A DNA stretch of 33,232 nt from Paracoccaceae bacterium (GTDB lineage Bacteria > Pseudomonadota > Alphaproteobacteria > Rhodobacterales > Rhodobacteraceae), in assembly GCA_020846995.1 (NCBI GenBank), contig JADLCV010000098.1, positions 1 to 33,232 on the forward strand, read 5' to 3'. Shown piece after piece: positions 15,931 to 23,854 of this stretch (position 1 is the first letter of the stretch; each line of letters starts with the position of its first letter). Made by a program: the position numbers and the translations under genes. A model generated the notes under the pieces. That model made no database searches. It was given only the letters and a program-made list of their open reading frames with translations, and was not told the origin of the DNA.

Positions 15931-18273
15931 TCAGCCGAACGAGGCCGCGCGCCGCCCGGCCGGGGCATCGGCATAGAGCGTCGTGCGCTGCCGCGCCGGG
16001 CGGCCGATGCCGCCGAGGATCGCCTCCATCGCCGCCGGGGTCATCTCCTGCCCGTGCCGGGCCCCGGCGGCGCGGGTGATCGATTCCTCCATCAGGGTGC
16101 CCCCGGCGTCGTTCGCCCCGGCCCCGAGACAGGCGGCAAGGCCGTCCGGGCCGAGCTTGACCCAGGAGGCCTGGATGTTGGTCACGTGCGGGTGCAGCGC
16201 CAGCCGGGCGACCGCGTGCATCAGGAGCGCCTCGCGCCAGCTCGGCCCCCGCCGCGACTGACCCTTGAGGAAGATCGGCGCCTCCATGTGCACGAAGGGC
16301 AGCGGCACGAACTCGGTGAAGCCGCCGGTGGCCTGCTGCTGCTCCCGGATCCGGACGAGGTGGCGGGCCCAGTGGTGGGGCCGGTCGACGTGGCCGAACA
16401 TGATCGTGGCCGTCGTCTTCAGCCCGATCCGGTGGGCGGCATCGATGACGGCGAACCATTCGGCGGTGGTGATCTTGTCGGGACAGAGGACGCGGCGCAC
16501 CTCGTCGTCGAGGATCTCGGCGGCGGTGCCCGGCAGGCTGCCGAGCCCGGCCGCGGCCAGCCGCTCGAGGAACGCCCTGACCGGCAGGCCGAGCGTCGCC
16601 GCGCCCTGGTGGATCTCGAGCGGCGAGAAGGCGTGGACATGGATCCCGGGCACCTCGTCCCGGACCGCCCGCAGGATGTCGAGATAGGTCTGCCCGGTGT
16701 AGCGGGGGTGGATCCCCCCCTGGAGGCAGACCTCGACGGCACCGCGCGCCCAGGCCTCGCGCGCCCGCTCGCCCACGGCCTGCGGCGACAGGTCATAGGG
16801 GCGGCCGCGCAGGGCCTCGCTCGTCCTGCCCTTCGAGAAGGCGCAGAAGCGGCACTTGAAGTAGCAGATGTTGGTATAGTTGATGTTGCGCGTGACGACG
16901 TAGCTCACGGTGTCCCCGCAGACCCTGCGGCGAAGATCGTCGGCCGCCGCCGCGACCTCGGCCACCTCGCCGTCGCGCGCGGCGAAGAGGCGGGTGACGA
17001 GGTCGACGCCCAGATCCTCGCCGCGGCCGGCGCGGCCGAGGATGCGGCCGATCTCGGCCGTGTTCCCCGTCCCCGCCGGCGCGGCGAGCCTGGGGAAGGC
17101 CCGCGCGGGGTCGCCCGCCACCCAGCCGTCGCCGCGCACGAGCCCGTCGGCATCGACCGCGGCCAGCACCGCCGGGCGGAGCGGCGGGGCGAGCCAGGTC
17201 CCGGCCTCATGGACGTAGGCGGGATAGACCCCGAGCCGCTCGACGAGCTGCTTGCCGGCGCGGGCGGTCGTGGCCGCCAGCGCGTCGAGATGCGGCCAGG
17301 GCGCCTCGGGGTTCACGTGATCGGGCGTGACCGGCGACACCCCGCCCCAGTCGTTGATCCCGGCCTCGATCAGGCCGTCACCGCCCGCCGACAGGTTCGG
17401 CGGCGCCTGGATTGACATCGCCGGGCCGAAGATCAGCCGCGCCACCGCGATGGTCCACTGGAGATCGGCGAGATCGGGCTCGGGCGCCCGCGCCATCCGG
17501 GTTCCCGGCTTGGCGCGGAAGTTCTGGACGATGATCTCCTGGATGTGGCCGTGGCGCGCGTGCAGCTCGCGCAGGGCGAGAAGGCTCTCGATGCGCTCGG
17601 CGCGCGTCTCGCCGATGCCGATCAGGATCCCCGACGTGAAGGGCACCTTCTGCCGCCCGGCCTCGGCGATCGTCGCAAGGCGCGCCTCGGGCACCTTGTC
17701 GGGCGATCCGGAATGGCAGAAGCCGCGCCCCCCGAGCCGCGGCGAGACGGTCTCGAGCATGAGCCCCATCGACACCGAGACCGCGCGCAGGGCCGCGATG
17801 TCGCCGGCCTCCATGAGCCCGGGATTGAGATGGGGGAGAAGCCCGGTCTCGCGAAAGACGAGGAGTGCCATGGCGCCGAGGTAGTCGAGCGTTGTGGCAT
17901 GGCCCATCGCGTCGAGCGCCGCGCGCGCCGCCCGGTAGCGCAGTTCGGGCTTGTCGCCGAGGGTGAAGAGTGCCTCCCGGCAGCCCGCCCGCTGCCCGGC
18001 CCGGGCGATGGCCAGCACCTCCTCGGGGGAAAGGTAGGGGGCAGCCAGCCGCCGCGGGGTCCGCGCGAAGGTGCAGTAGTGGCAGACGTCGCGGCAGAGC
18101 TGCGTCAGCGGGATGAAGACCTTGCGCGAATGGCTCACGCGGCGGCCGTGGCCGAGGTCGCGCAGCGCCGCGGCGCGGGCCATGAGCGCCTCCGGCGGCT
18201 GGTCAAGAAGCGCCAGCGCCTCGGCCGCGCCGGGCAGCGGGTCGTGCCCGCGGATGTCGGCCATGGTGTTCAT
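15931..18273 (-). CDS. fbiC: FO synthase, fused CofG-CofH (FbiC)
   Basis: The enzyme makes 7,8-didemethyl-8-hydroxy-5-deazariboflavin (FO), the chromophore of coenzyme F420, from tyrosine and a ribityl-uracil using two radical SAM centres. The 780-residue protein carries both. The N-terminal CofG half has Cys60, Cys64 and Cys67 in PLTQLCRDVCHYCTFAR. The C-terminal CofH half has Cys470, Cys474 and Cys477 in NICYFKCRFCAFSKG, followed by GAVEVCLQGGIHP. The fused form is known from actinobacteria and some F420-making proteobacteria, while archaea use separate proteins. The ATG at 18273 overlaps the cofC stop (ATGA). A second in-frame ATG lies three codons later. It is the last gene of the minus-strand cluster. 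Confidence 0.95.
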   Translation of the reverse strand: MNTMADIRGHDPLPGAAEALALLDQPPEALMARAAALRDLGHGRRVSHSRKVFIPLTQLCRDVCHYCTFARTPRRLAAPYLSPEEVLAIARAGQRAGCREALFTLGDKPELRYRAARAALDAMGHATTLDYLGAMALLVFRETGLLPHLNPGLMEAGDIAALRAVSVSMGLMLETVSPRLGGRGFCHSGSPDKVPEARLATIAEAGRQKVPFTSGILIGIGETRAERIESLLALRELHARHGHIQEIIVQNFRAKPGTRMARAPEPDLADLQWTIAVARLIFGPAMSIQAPPNLSAGGDGLIEAGINDWGGVSPVTPDHVNPEAPWPHLDALAATTARAGKQLVERLGVYPAYVHEAGTWLAPPLRPAVLAAVDADGLVRGDGWVAGDPARAFPRLAAPAGTGNTAEIGRILGRAGRGEDLGVDLVTRLFAARDGEVAEVAAAADDLRRRVCGDTVSYVVTRNINYTNICYFKCRFCAFSKGRTSEALRGRPYDLSPQAVGERAREAWARGAVEVCLQGGIHPRYTGQTYLDILRAVRDEVPGIHVHAFSPLEIHQGAATLGLPVRAFLERLAAAGLGSLPGTAAEILDDEVRRVLCPDKITTAEWFAVIDAAHRIGLKTTATIMFGHVDRPHHWARHLVRIREQQQATGGFTEFVPLPFVHMEAPIFLKGQSRRGPSWREALLMHAVARLALHPHVTNIQASWVKLGPDGLAACLGAGANDAGGTLMEESITRAAGARHGQEMTPAAMEAILGGIGRPARQRTTLYADAPAGRRAASFG

Positions 18274-18935
18274 GCGATCCCCCGGTCCAGGTCCGACCCC
18301 TCGAGACGACCGCCGAGGCCAGCGAGGAAGCGCGCGGTCGCGCCCTGAGCCCCGCCCTCCTGCGCCAGCCGGCAGAGGTCGCGCGGGGTGTCGATGTCGA
18401 AGGCGAGCCCCGGCACCTCGACGAGCGTCGGCGCGATCCCGCGCGCGGCGGCGGCACGGCGGTGGCAGGCGAAGCTGTCGGGCCCGAAGGCCGGCGGCAT
18501 CAGCCGGCCCGAGGCGAGGAAGAGCCCGTTGGTGCCGGCGCGGTCGCGGCTCGGGGCGATGCGAAGGGTGCGGCCCGAGGGGTCGGCGGGGGCGGCGAGA
18601 GCGGCGATCTCATCGGCGAGGGCGAGGGGAACGTCGCCGGGCAGGATCGCGGCATTCCCCGGCCCGGCGGCAGCGAGCCCGAGCGCGACCGCGGGATTGT
18701 AGCCGCACGCCTCCGCCTCGCGCACCGGCCCGGCGCCGAAGCGGCGGGCGAGATCGAAGACCTCGGCGTCGCTGGCGACGACCAGCACCGGCCCGCAGCC
18801 GGAACGCACGGCGGCGGCGAGCACGTCGGCCAGCATCGCCAGCACGAGCCGGACCCGCTCAGGCCCCGACAGGACCGCCGCCAGGCGCTGCTTGGCCCGG
18901 GCCAGCGTCTTGATCGGAATGATGATATGCGTCAT
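18270..18935 (-). CDS. cofC: F420 side-chain guanylyltransferase CofC
   Basis: CofC activates a three-carbon acid (2-phospholactate, phosphoenolpyruvate or 3-phosphoglycerate, depending on the organism) with GTP, for attachment to FO by CofD. The 221-residue protein shows the MobA-like nucleotidyltransferase fold: HIIIPIKTLARAKQRLAAVL near the start, VLVVASDAEV, GYNPAVALGL, ILPGDVPLA with the metal-binding Asp, DRAGTNGLFLA, and FDIDTPRDLCRL. The acid used cannot be decided by eye. It is coupled to fbiC by a 4-nt overlap, and a promoter-like sequence lies just upstream, so cofC-fbiC may form their own transcript. Confidence 0.92.
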   Translation of the reverse strand: MTHIIIPIKTLARAKQRLAAVLSGPERVRLVLAMLADVLAAAVRSGCGPVLVVASDAEVFDLARRFGAGPVREAEACGYNPAVALGLAAAGPGNAAILPGDVPLALADEIAALAAPADPSGRTLRIAPSRDRAGTNGLFLASGRLMPPAFGPDSFACHRRAAAARGIAPTLVEVPGLAFDIDTPRDLCRLAQEGGAQGATARFLAGLGGRLEGSDLDRGIA

Positions 18936-18973
18936 CGCAGGATCTCGGAAGGGACCGGCCCGGGGATTCGCGC

Positions 18974-19002
18974 ATCCTACCCGGCCGCCGTCACGATGTC
19001 GC
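18974..19002 (-). promoter_or_regulatory. Putative promoter of cofC-fbiC
   Basis: On the minus strand GCGACA (19002-18997) and TAGGAT (18979-18974) stand 17 bp apart, four of six matches to consensus each. A transcript would start about 30 nt before the cofC ATG. It sits in the only sizeable gap (228 bp) of the nine-gene cluster. Confidence 0.45.
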
Positions 19003-19163
19003 GCCCCCGCGCCCCGAGGCCGCGGCACGCGGGCCCGCGAGCCTCCCCCGGGCCTCGACGCGAGACCGGCACCGCGCCCGACGGCCGGGCCGGGCGCCTC
19101 CGGCCCGCGCGAGGCGGGGGCCCGCCCGTGCCCCCCCGCACCGCGCGATCGGCCGACCATCGC

Positions 19164-19889
19164 TCAGGACGTCGGGGGTCCGCCGGCCGGACCGCCCGCC
19201 CTGTCGCCTCCGCGGCCCGCCGCGCCGGGGGTTCCGGTGATGCGGATGCCGGCGCCATCGAAGCCGTAGGTGCCGTTGAGGAAGATCAGGATCGAGGTCA
19301 GCCCCTCGGCGACGGCGGAATTGTCGATCCGCCCGGCATGCCAGGCCCGCATTCCGGCATCGGCGGCAAGCGCGATCACCGTCTCGCGCGCCTCCTTGTC
19401 GTTGCCGCAGACCAGCACGTCGCAGTCGATCGCGTGATCGAGCGCCGCCAGATGCGCCGCCGCGACGTTCTGGAAGGCCGAGACGACGCGCACCCCCTCG
19501 CCCAGTCCGGCCTGCACCGCCCGCGCCAGCGATCCGCCTTCGGGAAGCTGGACGATGCGGACCCTGGGCGGCACCAGGGGGACGGTCACGTCGATGAGGA
19601 TCTTGCCGTCGAGATGGTCGCGGATGGATGCGAGCGTCGCGGCATGGCTGGCATAGGGCACCGTCAGGGCCACGATCTCGCCCTGCCCCGCCGCCGAGGC
19701 GTTGTCGGTGCCGGTGATCGTCGCCCCGGCCGTCCGGCCGAACGCGGCCGCTCTTTCGGCCGCGCGGGCCGCATCGCGCGATCCGATCACGACCTCATGG
19801 CCGGCGCGCGCCCAGCGCATCGCCAGCCCCGACCCGAGATCGCCGGTGCCGCCGATGATCGCGATCCGCATCCGCTTCGCCTTGTCCAT
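19164..19889 (-). CDS. npdG: F420:NADP oxidoreductase (NpdG/Fno family)
   Basis: The enzyme exchanges hydride between NADPH and F420, regenerating F420H2 for F420-dependent reductases. The 241-residue protein opens with MRIAIIGGTGDLGSGLAMRW, the Rossmann NADP-binding loop. It continues with VVIGSRDAARA, whose Ser-Arg selects NADP, the central IVALTVPYASH, VVSAFQNVAAAHLA, VLVCGND and a C-terminal GLTSILIFLNGTYG, all typical of archaeal Fno and actinobacterial NpdG. A Gly/Ala-rich tail of about 25 residues follows. The chosen ATG at 19889 has GAGGAG upstream. ATG 19871 is an alternative. The gene lies between the thioesterase and cofC and links cofactor synthesis to use. Confidence 0.92.
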   Translation of the reverse strand: MDKAKRMRIAIIGGTGDLGSGLAMRWARAGHEVVIGSRDAARAAERAAAFGRTAGATITGTDNASAAGQGEIVALTVPYASHAATLASIRDHLDGKILIDVTVPLVPPRVRIVQLPEGGSLARAVQAGLGEGVRVVSAFQNVAAAHLAALDHAIDCDVLVCGNDKEARETVIALAADAGMRAWHAGRIDNSAVAEGLTSILIFLNGTYGFDGAGIRITGTPGAAGRGGDRAGGPAGGPPTS

Positions 19890-19922
19890 CGTGACGCGCT
19901 CCTCGTGCTGCCCGCCCGGAGG

Positions 19923-20357
19923 TCAGGTCTGCGGGATGTCGGGCCGGATGGCATAGCAGGCCCGTCCGGTCGCGACAATCGCGCCACCCGCATCCTCGAT
20001 CTCGACCTCGACGAAGCCGACGCTGCGCCCGGCCCGGCGGACCGCGGCCCGGGCCACCAGATGGTCGGTGGCCGCGAGGCGCAGGAAGTCGGTGCTAAAG
20101 TTCAGGGTCAGGAGCTGCCCGCCCGCCACCAGCATCAGCCCGTAGCAGCCGGCGATGTCGACGAGCGCGGCGAGGATGCCGCCGTGCCATTGCCCGGTGC
20201 CCGGCTGGCGCTCGAAGTCCGGCCGCCAGTGCACCCGGAGCGCCAGCGTCATCCGGTCGTTGTCGAGCGCCAGCACTTCGGGCCGGAACAGGCGGTGAAA
20301 GGCTGAACGGCCGATCCGCTCCTCGATGGTGGCGATGGTCAGGCCGTTGTGGCGCAT
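19923..20357 (-). CDS. PaaI-type hotdog-fold acyl-CoA thioesterase
   Basis: The 144-residue protein has the single hotdog domain of PaaI thioesterases. The signature is QWHGGILAALVDIAGCYGLML, with the long central helix and its catalytic Asp. LTLNFSTDFLRLA, GRSVGFVEVEIED and GAIVATGRACYAIRP follow. Such enzymes hydrolyse aromatic or branched acyl-CoA esters and often rescue CoA in catabolic pathways. In this operon, 7 bp from an LLM oxidoreductase and two genes from an acyl-CoA ligase, it probably releases the acid product or proof-reads stalled CoA esters. The specific substrate is unknown. Confidence 0.85.
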   Translation of the reverse strand: MRHNGLTIATIEERIGRSAFHRLFRPEVLALDNDRMTLALRVHWRPDFERQPGTGQWHGGILAALVDIAGCYGLMLVAGGQLLTLNFSTDFLRLAATDHLVARAAVRRAGRSVGFVEVEIEDAGGAIVATGRACYAIRPDIPQT

Positions 20358-20364
20358 CGCCCCC

Positions 20365-21297
20365 CTACCGGACCCCCATCGCCTGCAGCGCCGGCAGGAT
20401 CTCGGTCGCGAAACGCGCGACGTGGTCCATGCGCCCGGCCTCGGGCATCACCAGCCCGATGATGAGGTGGTTGGTGCCGGCCTCGACATAGGTTCGCAGC
20501 GCCTCGACGATCCGCTCGGCGGGGCCATAGGCGCAATACTTGTCGACGATCTTCTCGAACGGCATGTTGAAGCGGTAGCTCAACTGTTCGATGGCGCGGT
20601 TGCGGGCCTCGGCGACGTCGTCGTGCATGGCGACATACATGAAGGTCGTGAAGGCGAAGTCGGCCGGGAGGTCGCGGCCGATCTCGGCGGCGAAACCCCG
20701 GACCTTGTCGACCGACTCGGCGAGGAGGTCGGCGGTGTACATGTAGGGCTGCCAGCCGTCGCCGTATCTCGCCGCCCGCCTCATCGCCGGATCGCTGCGC
20801 CCGCAGATCCAGAGCGGCGGCCCGCCCGGCTGCCAGGGCAGGGGCAGCATGTCGACATCCTCGAGCTGGAAATGCCGGCCGGCGTAGCTGAAGCGCTCGC
20901 CCGACCAGTACCTGCGCATGATCTCGATGCCCTCGTTGGCGCGGGCGCCCCGTTCGTTGATGTTGACGCCGCAGGCTTGGAATTCGCGCGGGTAGTCGCC
21001 GCCGATCCCGACCGAGGCGATCAGGCGCCCCCTCGACAGGAGGTCGATCGACGTCAGTTCCTTGGCTAGCACCGTCGGGTGGCGCAGGGGCAGGATCAGG
21101 GTCGAGGGCACGAGCCGGATCCGCCGGGTCACCGCGGCCGCATAGGCCAGCACCGTGATCGTGTCGAGGATCGGCCGGAAGAACACCATGTGCTCGCCCG
21201 TCGTCAGGAGGTCGAAGCCGTGGTTCTCGACCGCCGTGATCTGCCCGGCCTCCCAGAGGTCGCCGTCGATGTGGAGACCGACCTGCAATCGCCGCAT
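20365..21297 (-). CDS. LLM-class flavin/F420-dependent oxidoreductase (first copy)
   Basis: The 310-residue protein is a bacterial luciferase-like (beta/alpha)8 enzyme. Motifs are ENHGFDLLTTGEHMVFF near residues 25-40, RRIRLVPSTLILPLRHPTVLAKELTSIDLLSRGRL (residues about 58-92), the GIGGDYPREFQACGV loop, and a C-terminal GTNHLIIGLVMP. LLM enzymes use FMN or F420. The latter is favoured here by the F420 synthesis and reductase genes in the same operon, but sequence alone cannot settle it. A GGGAGGGAAGG site precedes the ATG, and the gene is separated by only 21 bp from the acyl-CoA ligase gene. Confidence 0.88.
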   Translation of the reverse strand: MRRLQVGLHIDGDLWEAGQITAVENHGFDLLTTGEHMVFFRPILDTITVLAYAAAVTRRIRLVPSTLILPLRHPTVLAKELTSIDLLSRGRLIASVGIGGDYPREFQACGVNINERGARANEGIEIMRRYWSGERFSYAGRHFQLEDVDMLPLPWQPGGPPLWICGRSDPAMRRAARYGDGWQPYMYTADLLAESVDKVRGFAAEIGRDLPADFAFTTFMYVAMHDDVAEARNRAIEQLSYRFNMPFEKIVDKYCAYGPAERIVEALRTYVEAGTNHLIIGLVMPEAGRMDHVARFATEILPALQAMGVR

Positions 21298-21318
21298 CTG
21301 CCTTCCCTCCCCCCGGTC

Positions 21319-22809
21319 CTAGGCCGGCGCGCCCTGCCTGACCTTCGCCCACACCAGATCCTCGAGCTCGCCGCGCAGGACCTTGCCGATCGCCGAGTGC
21401 GGAATGCGGTCGATCTCGACCAGGAACTCGGGCCATTTCGCCTTGTCGAGGCCGTGGCCCTCGCAGTGGGCGCGCAGGTCCTCGAGCGTCACGGCGCCCT
21501 TCGCCACCACCACCGCGGCCAGCCGTGCCCCCAGCCGGTCGTCGGGATAGCCGACGATGCAGACGTCGCCGACCCGGCCGTGGCCGAGCAGGACGTTCTC
21601 GATCTCGAGCGGCGAGATGTTCTCGCCGCCGCGCAGGATGATGTCCTGGGCGCGGCCGATCATCTTGATGTAGCCGTCCGCGCGCTGTTCGCAGGCATCG
21701 CCGGTGCGATACCAGCCGTCGGGCTGCAGGCGCCCGTTGGGGTCGCCGCTCCAGTAGCCCTTCATCATCTGGCCGGGGCTCAGGATCTGCAACTCGCCGT
21801 CGATGACGCGGGTCCGCGATCCCGGCATGGCGGTGCCGTCGGTATCCAGCCGCTTCGCGAGGTCGGCGTCGAGCGGCACGGCCGTGACCGCGCCGCATTC
21901 CGAGGTGCCGAAATAGGACCAGACCTGGCAGCCCGGCAGGGCCGCGAGCCCGCGGCGGACCAGCGTGCGCGGCACCGGCGCCCCGGCCGAGGGAAAGAAC
22001 CTCAGCGTCTTCAGCCGCTCGGCCCCGTGGTGTTCGGCCCAGGTGACGAGGTCCATGAGGAAAGGGGTCGGGGCGACGGTGAAGGTGCAGCCGTGGCGGT
22101 CGATCAGGTCGACCGCGACCTCCGGTCGCCAGCGCGTCGCCATCACCATCGGCGAGCCGAGGAGGAGCGAGAAGCGCACCCCGAAGAGCAGCGCGACCGC
22201 ATGCCCGACGGGCGAGGTCACGAGGACGGGGTCATCGCGGGTAAGGCCGAAATGGCGGGCGAAGACCTCGGTCTGGCGCTGCCAGGTGGCGCCGGTATGC
22301 ATCGCCGCCTTGGGCGTGCCGGTGGTGCCCGAGGTGCAGGCGAGCCAGGCGAGCGCGTCGCCGCGCCGCGCCGCCGGCCGCTCGGGGCCGGGGGGCGCGG
22401 CGGTGTCGGGCCGGAAGCGGCGGGCGCCGAGGCGGGCGAAGATCGGCTGCTGGCCGACCAGATCCTCGCTCAGCACGACGACCCTCGCGTCGAGGATCCC
22501 GGCCAGTTCGACGATGGTGTTGCCCCCCCGCCACGGCAGGTTGACGAGGACCGCGCCGCAGAGCCGCACCGCGAGGTAGTCGACGACGAACTCGATCACG
22601 TTGGGCCGGGCCACGATCACGCGGTCGCCCGGCACGACGCCATGGGCGATGAACTGCCCCGCCCGGGCGCGGGCCGCGAGGATCAGCTCGCCGACGCGGA
22701 TCTCGCGGTCGATCTCGGCCACCGCCAGTTCGCCGGGGTCGCGGGCGGCGAGCCGGGCCCATTCCTCGGCCGCGAAGTCGCGGCTGTCATATGACGAGTG
22801 CTCCTGCAT
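21319..22809 (-). CDS. AMP-forming acyl-CoA synthetase (ANL superfamily)
   Basis: The 496-residue enzyme activates a carboxylic acid as its CoA thioester via an acyl-adenylate. The phosphate-binding loop is LACTSGTTGTPKAAMHTG. The adenine site is WSYFGTSECGAVT, and the hinge TGDACEQRADGYIKMIGRAQDIILRGGE precedes the C-terminal lid. The catalytic lysine lies in HSAIGKVLRGEL. The sequence resembles cyclohexanecarboxylate and medium-chain or aromatic-acid CoA ligases, but substrate specificity is not readable. GGAGAGGG precedes the ATG. Its place between two LLM oxidoreductases suggests that CoA activation is part of the same pathway. Confidence 0.9.
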   Translation of the reverse strand: MQEHSSYDSRDFAAEEWARLAARDPGELAVAEIDREIRVGELILAARARAGQFIAHGVVPGDRVIVARPNVIEFVVDYLAVRLCGAVLVNLPWRGGNTIVELAGILDARVVVLSEDLVGQQPIFARLGARRFRPDTAAPPGPERPAARRGDALAWLACTSGTTGTPKAAMHTGATWQRQTEVFARHFGLTRDDPVLVTSPVGHAVALLFGVRFSLLLGSPMVMATRWRPEVAVDLIDRHGCTFTVAPTPFLMDLVTWAEHHGAERLKTLRFFPSAGAPVPRTLVRRGLAALPGCQVWSYFGTSECGAVTAVPLDADLAKRLDTDGTAMPGSRTRVIDGELQILSPGQMMKGYWSGDPNGRLQPDGWYRTGDACEQRADGYIKMIGRAQDIILRGGENISPLEIENVLLGHGRVGDVCIVGYPDDRLGARLAAVVVAKGAVTLEDLRAHCEGHGLDKAKWPEFLVEIDRIPHSAIGKVLRGELEDLVWAKVRQGAPA

Positions 22810-22821
22810 CGCCCTCTCCCG

Positions 22822-23841
22822 TCAGATGGCCTTGATCGCGGTGACGAGGCGCGCGACCTGTGCGTCCGACAGCCCCTCGAACCAGGTCTCGTCGATCTGG
22901 ATGCGGTCGACCCTGCCGCCATAGCGCCGCTTCAGCGCCGCCGGCAGGTCGTCGGGCCGGGCGATCACGGCATAGGCCTCGAGCATCGCGTCGCTGACGA
23001 GCGTGCCCATCTCCTCCCACTTGTTCTCGCGCGTCAGGGCGGCGAAGTCCTCCTGGGCGACGCTCCAGCCGTGCATCGTCAGCATCTCCTTGTATTCCGG
23101 CGTCGAGGCATAGAGCGCCACGCGCTCCTTCAGGCCCTTCACGACCCGGTCGATGCCGGCATCGGTGGTGGCGCAGCCGATGAAGCCGTAGCCCCCGAGC
23201 TCGATGTCCTTCAGGCTGCGGCCCGACTGCGCCAGCCCGATCTCGAGATTGGGCAGCATCACCTCCTCGTGCCATTTCCAGGTGATGGGGTCGCCCGGCA
23301 GGTGGCCGTCGGCGAGCTCGCCGCAGAGCTGGCACATGAGCTTGTTGATGGCAGCGAGGTGCACCGCCGGCAACCCGCTCGCCAGCGGGCCTGGATTGTA
23401 ATATGGAATCATCAGGTTGTGGCGGTAGAACTCGCCCTCGTAATCAAGCCTCGTGCCGTTCTGCCAGCAGTCCCAGATCGCCCGCAGCGCCTTGATGTAA
23501 TCCTTCATCCGCCGCACCGGCGGCTGGAAGTCCATCCCGAAGCGCCGCGTCAGATGGGCCTTGATCTGCGAGCCGATGCCAAGCTGGAAGCGCCCGCCCG
23601 AAAGCTCGTTCAGGGCCCAGGCGTCATACGCGGTGGCCATCGGGCTGCGTGGGAAGGCGACGAAGACGCCCGACATCATCTTGATCCGGTCGGTCACCAT
23701 CGCCCCGGCCGCGGCCGAGAGCGTCGGCGGAACCGTCAGCTCGAGGAGCGTCGCGCCGTCATAGCCCAGGCGCTCGGCGCGGGCCATCGCCGCGGGCATC
23801 TCAGACAGCTTCTTCGGACGGACCATCGAATAGACGCGCAT
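22822..23841 (-). CDS. F420-dependent LLM-class oxidoreductase (second copy)
   Basis: The 339-residue luciferase-like protein matches the F420-dependent family I know as TIGR03617. Its block KMMSGVFVAFPRSPMATAYDAW and then LSGGRFQLGIGSQIKAHL, RRFGMDF, IKALRAIWDCWQNG, YEGEFYRHNLMIPYYNPGP is the family fingerprint. The 16 N-terminal residues, MRVYSMVRPKKLSEMP, and the C-terminal helices complete the barrel. It is clearly different from the other LLM enzyme of the operon. Family members are found mainly in F420-making actinobacteria, in line with the neighbouring F420 genes. ATG 23841 follows GGGAGG, and the gene starts 13 bp after the hyuB stop. Confidence 0.9.
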   Translation of the reverse strand: MRVYSMVRPKKLSEMPAAMARAERLGYDGATLLELTVPPTLSAAAGAMVTDRIKMMSGVFVAFPRSPMATAYDAWALNELSGGRFQLGIGSQIKAHLTRRFGMDFQPPVRRMKDYIKALRAIWDCWQNGTRLDYEGEFYRHNLMIPYYNPGPLASGLPAVHLAAINKLMCQLCGELADGHLPGDPITWKWHEEVMLPNLEIGLAQSGRSLKDIELGGYGFIGCATTDAGIDRVVKGLKERVALYASTPEYKEMLTMHGWSVAQEDFAALTRENKWEEMGTLVSDAMLEAYAVIARPDDLPAALKRRYGGRVDRIQIDETWFEGLSDAQVARLVTAIKAI

Positions 23842-23854
23842 GCCCGAGCCTCCC

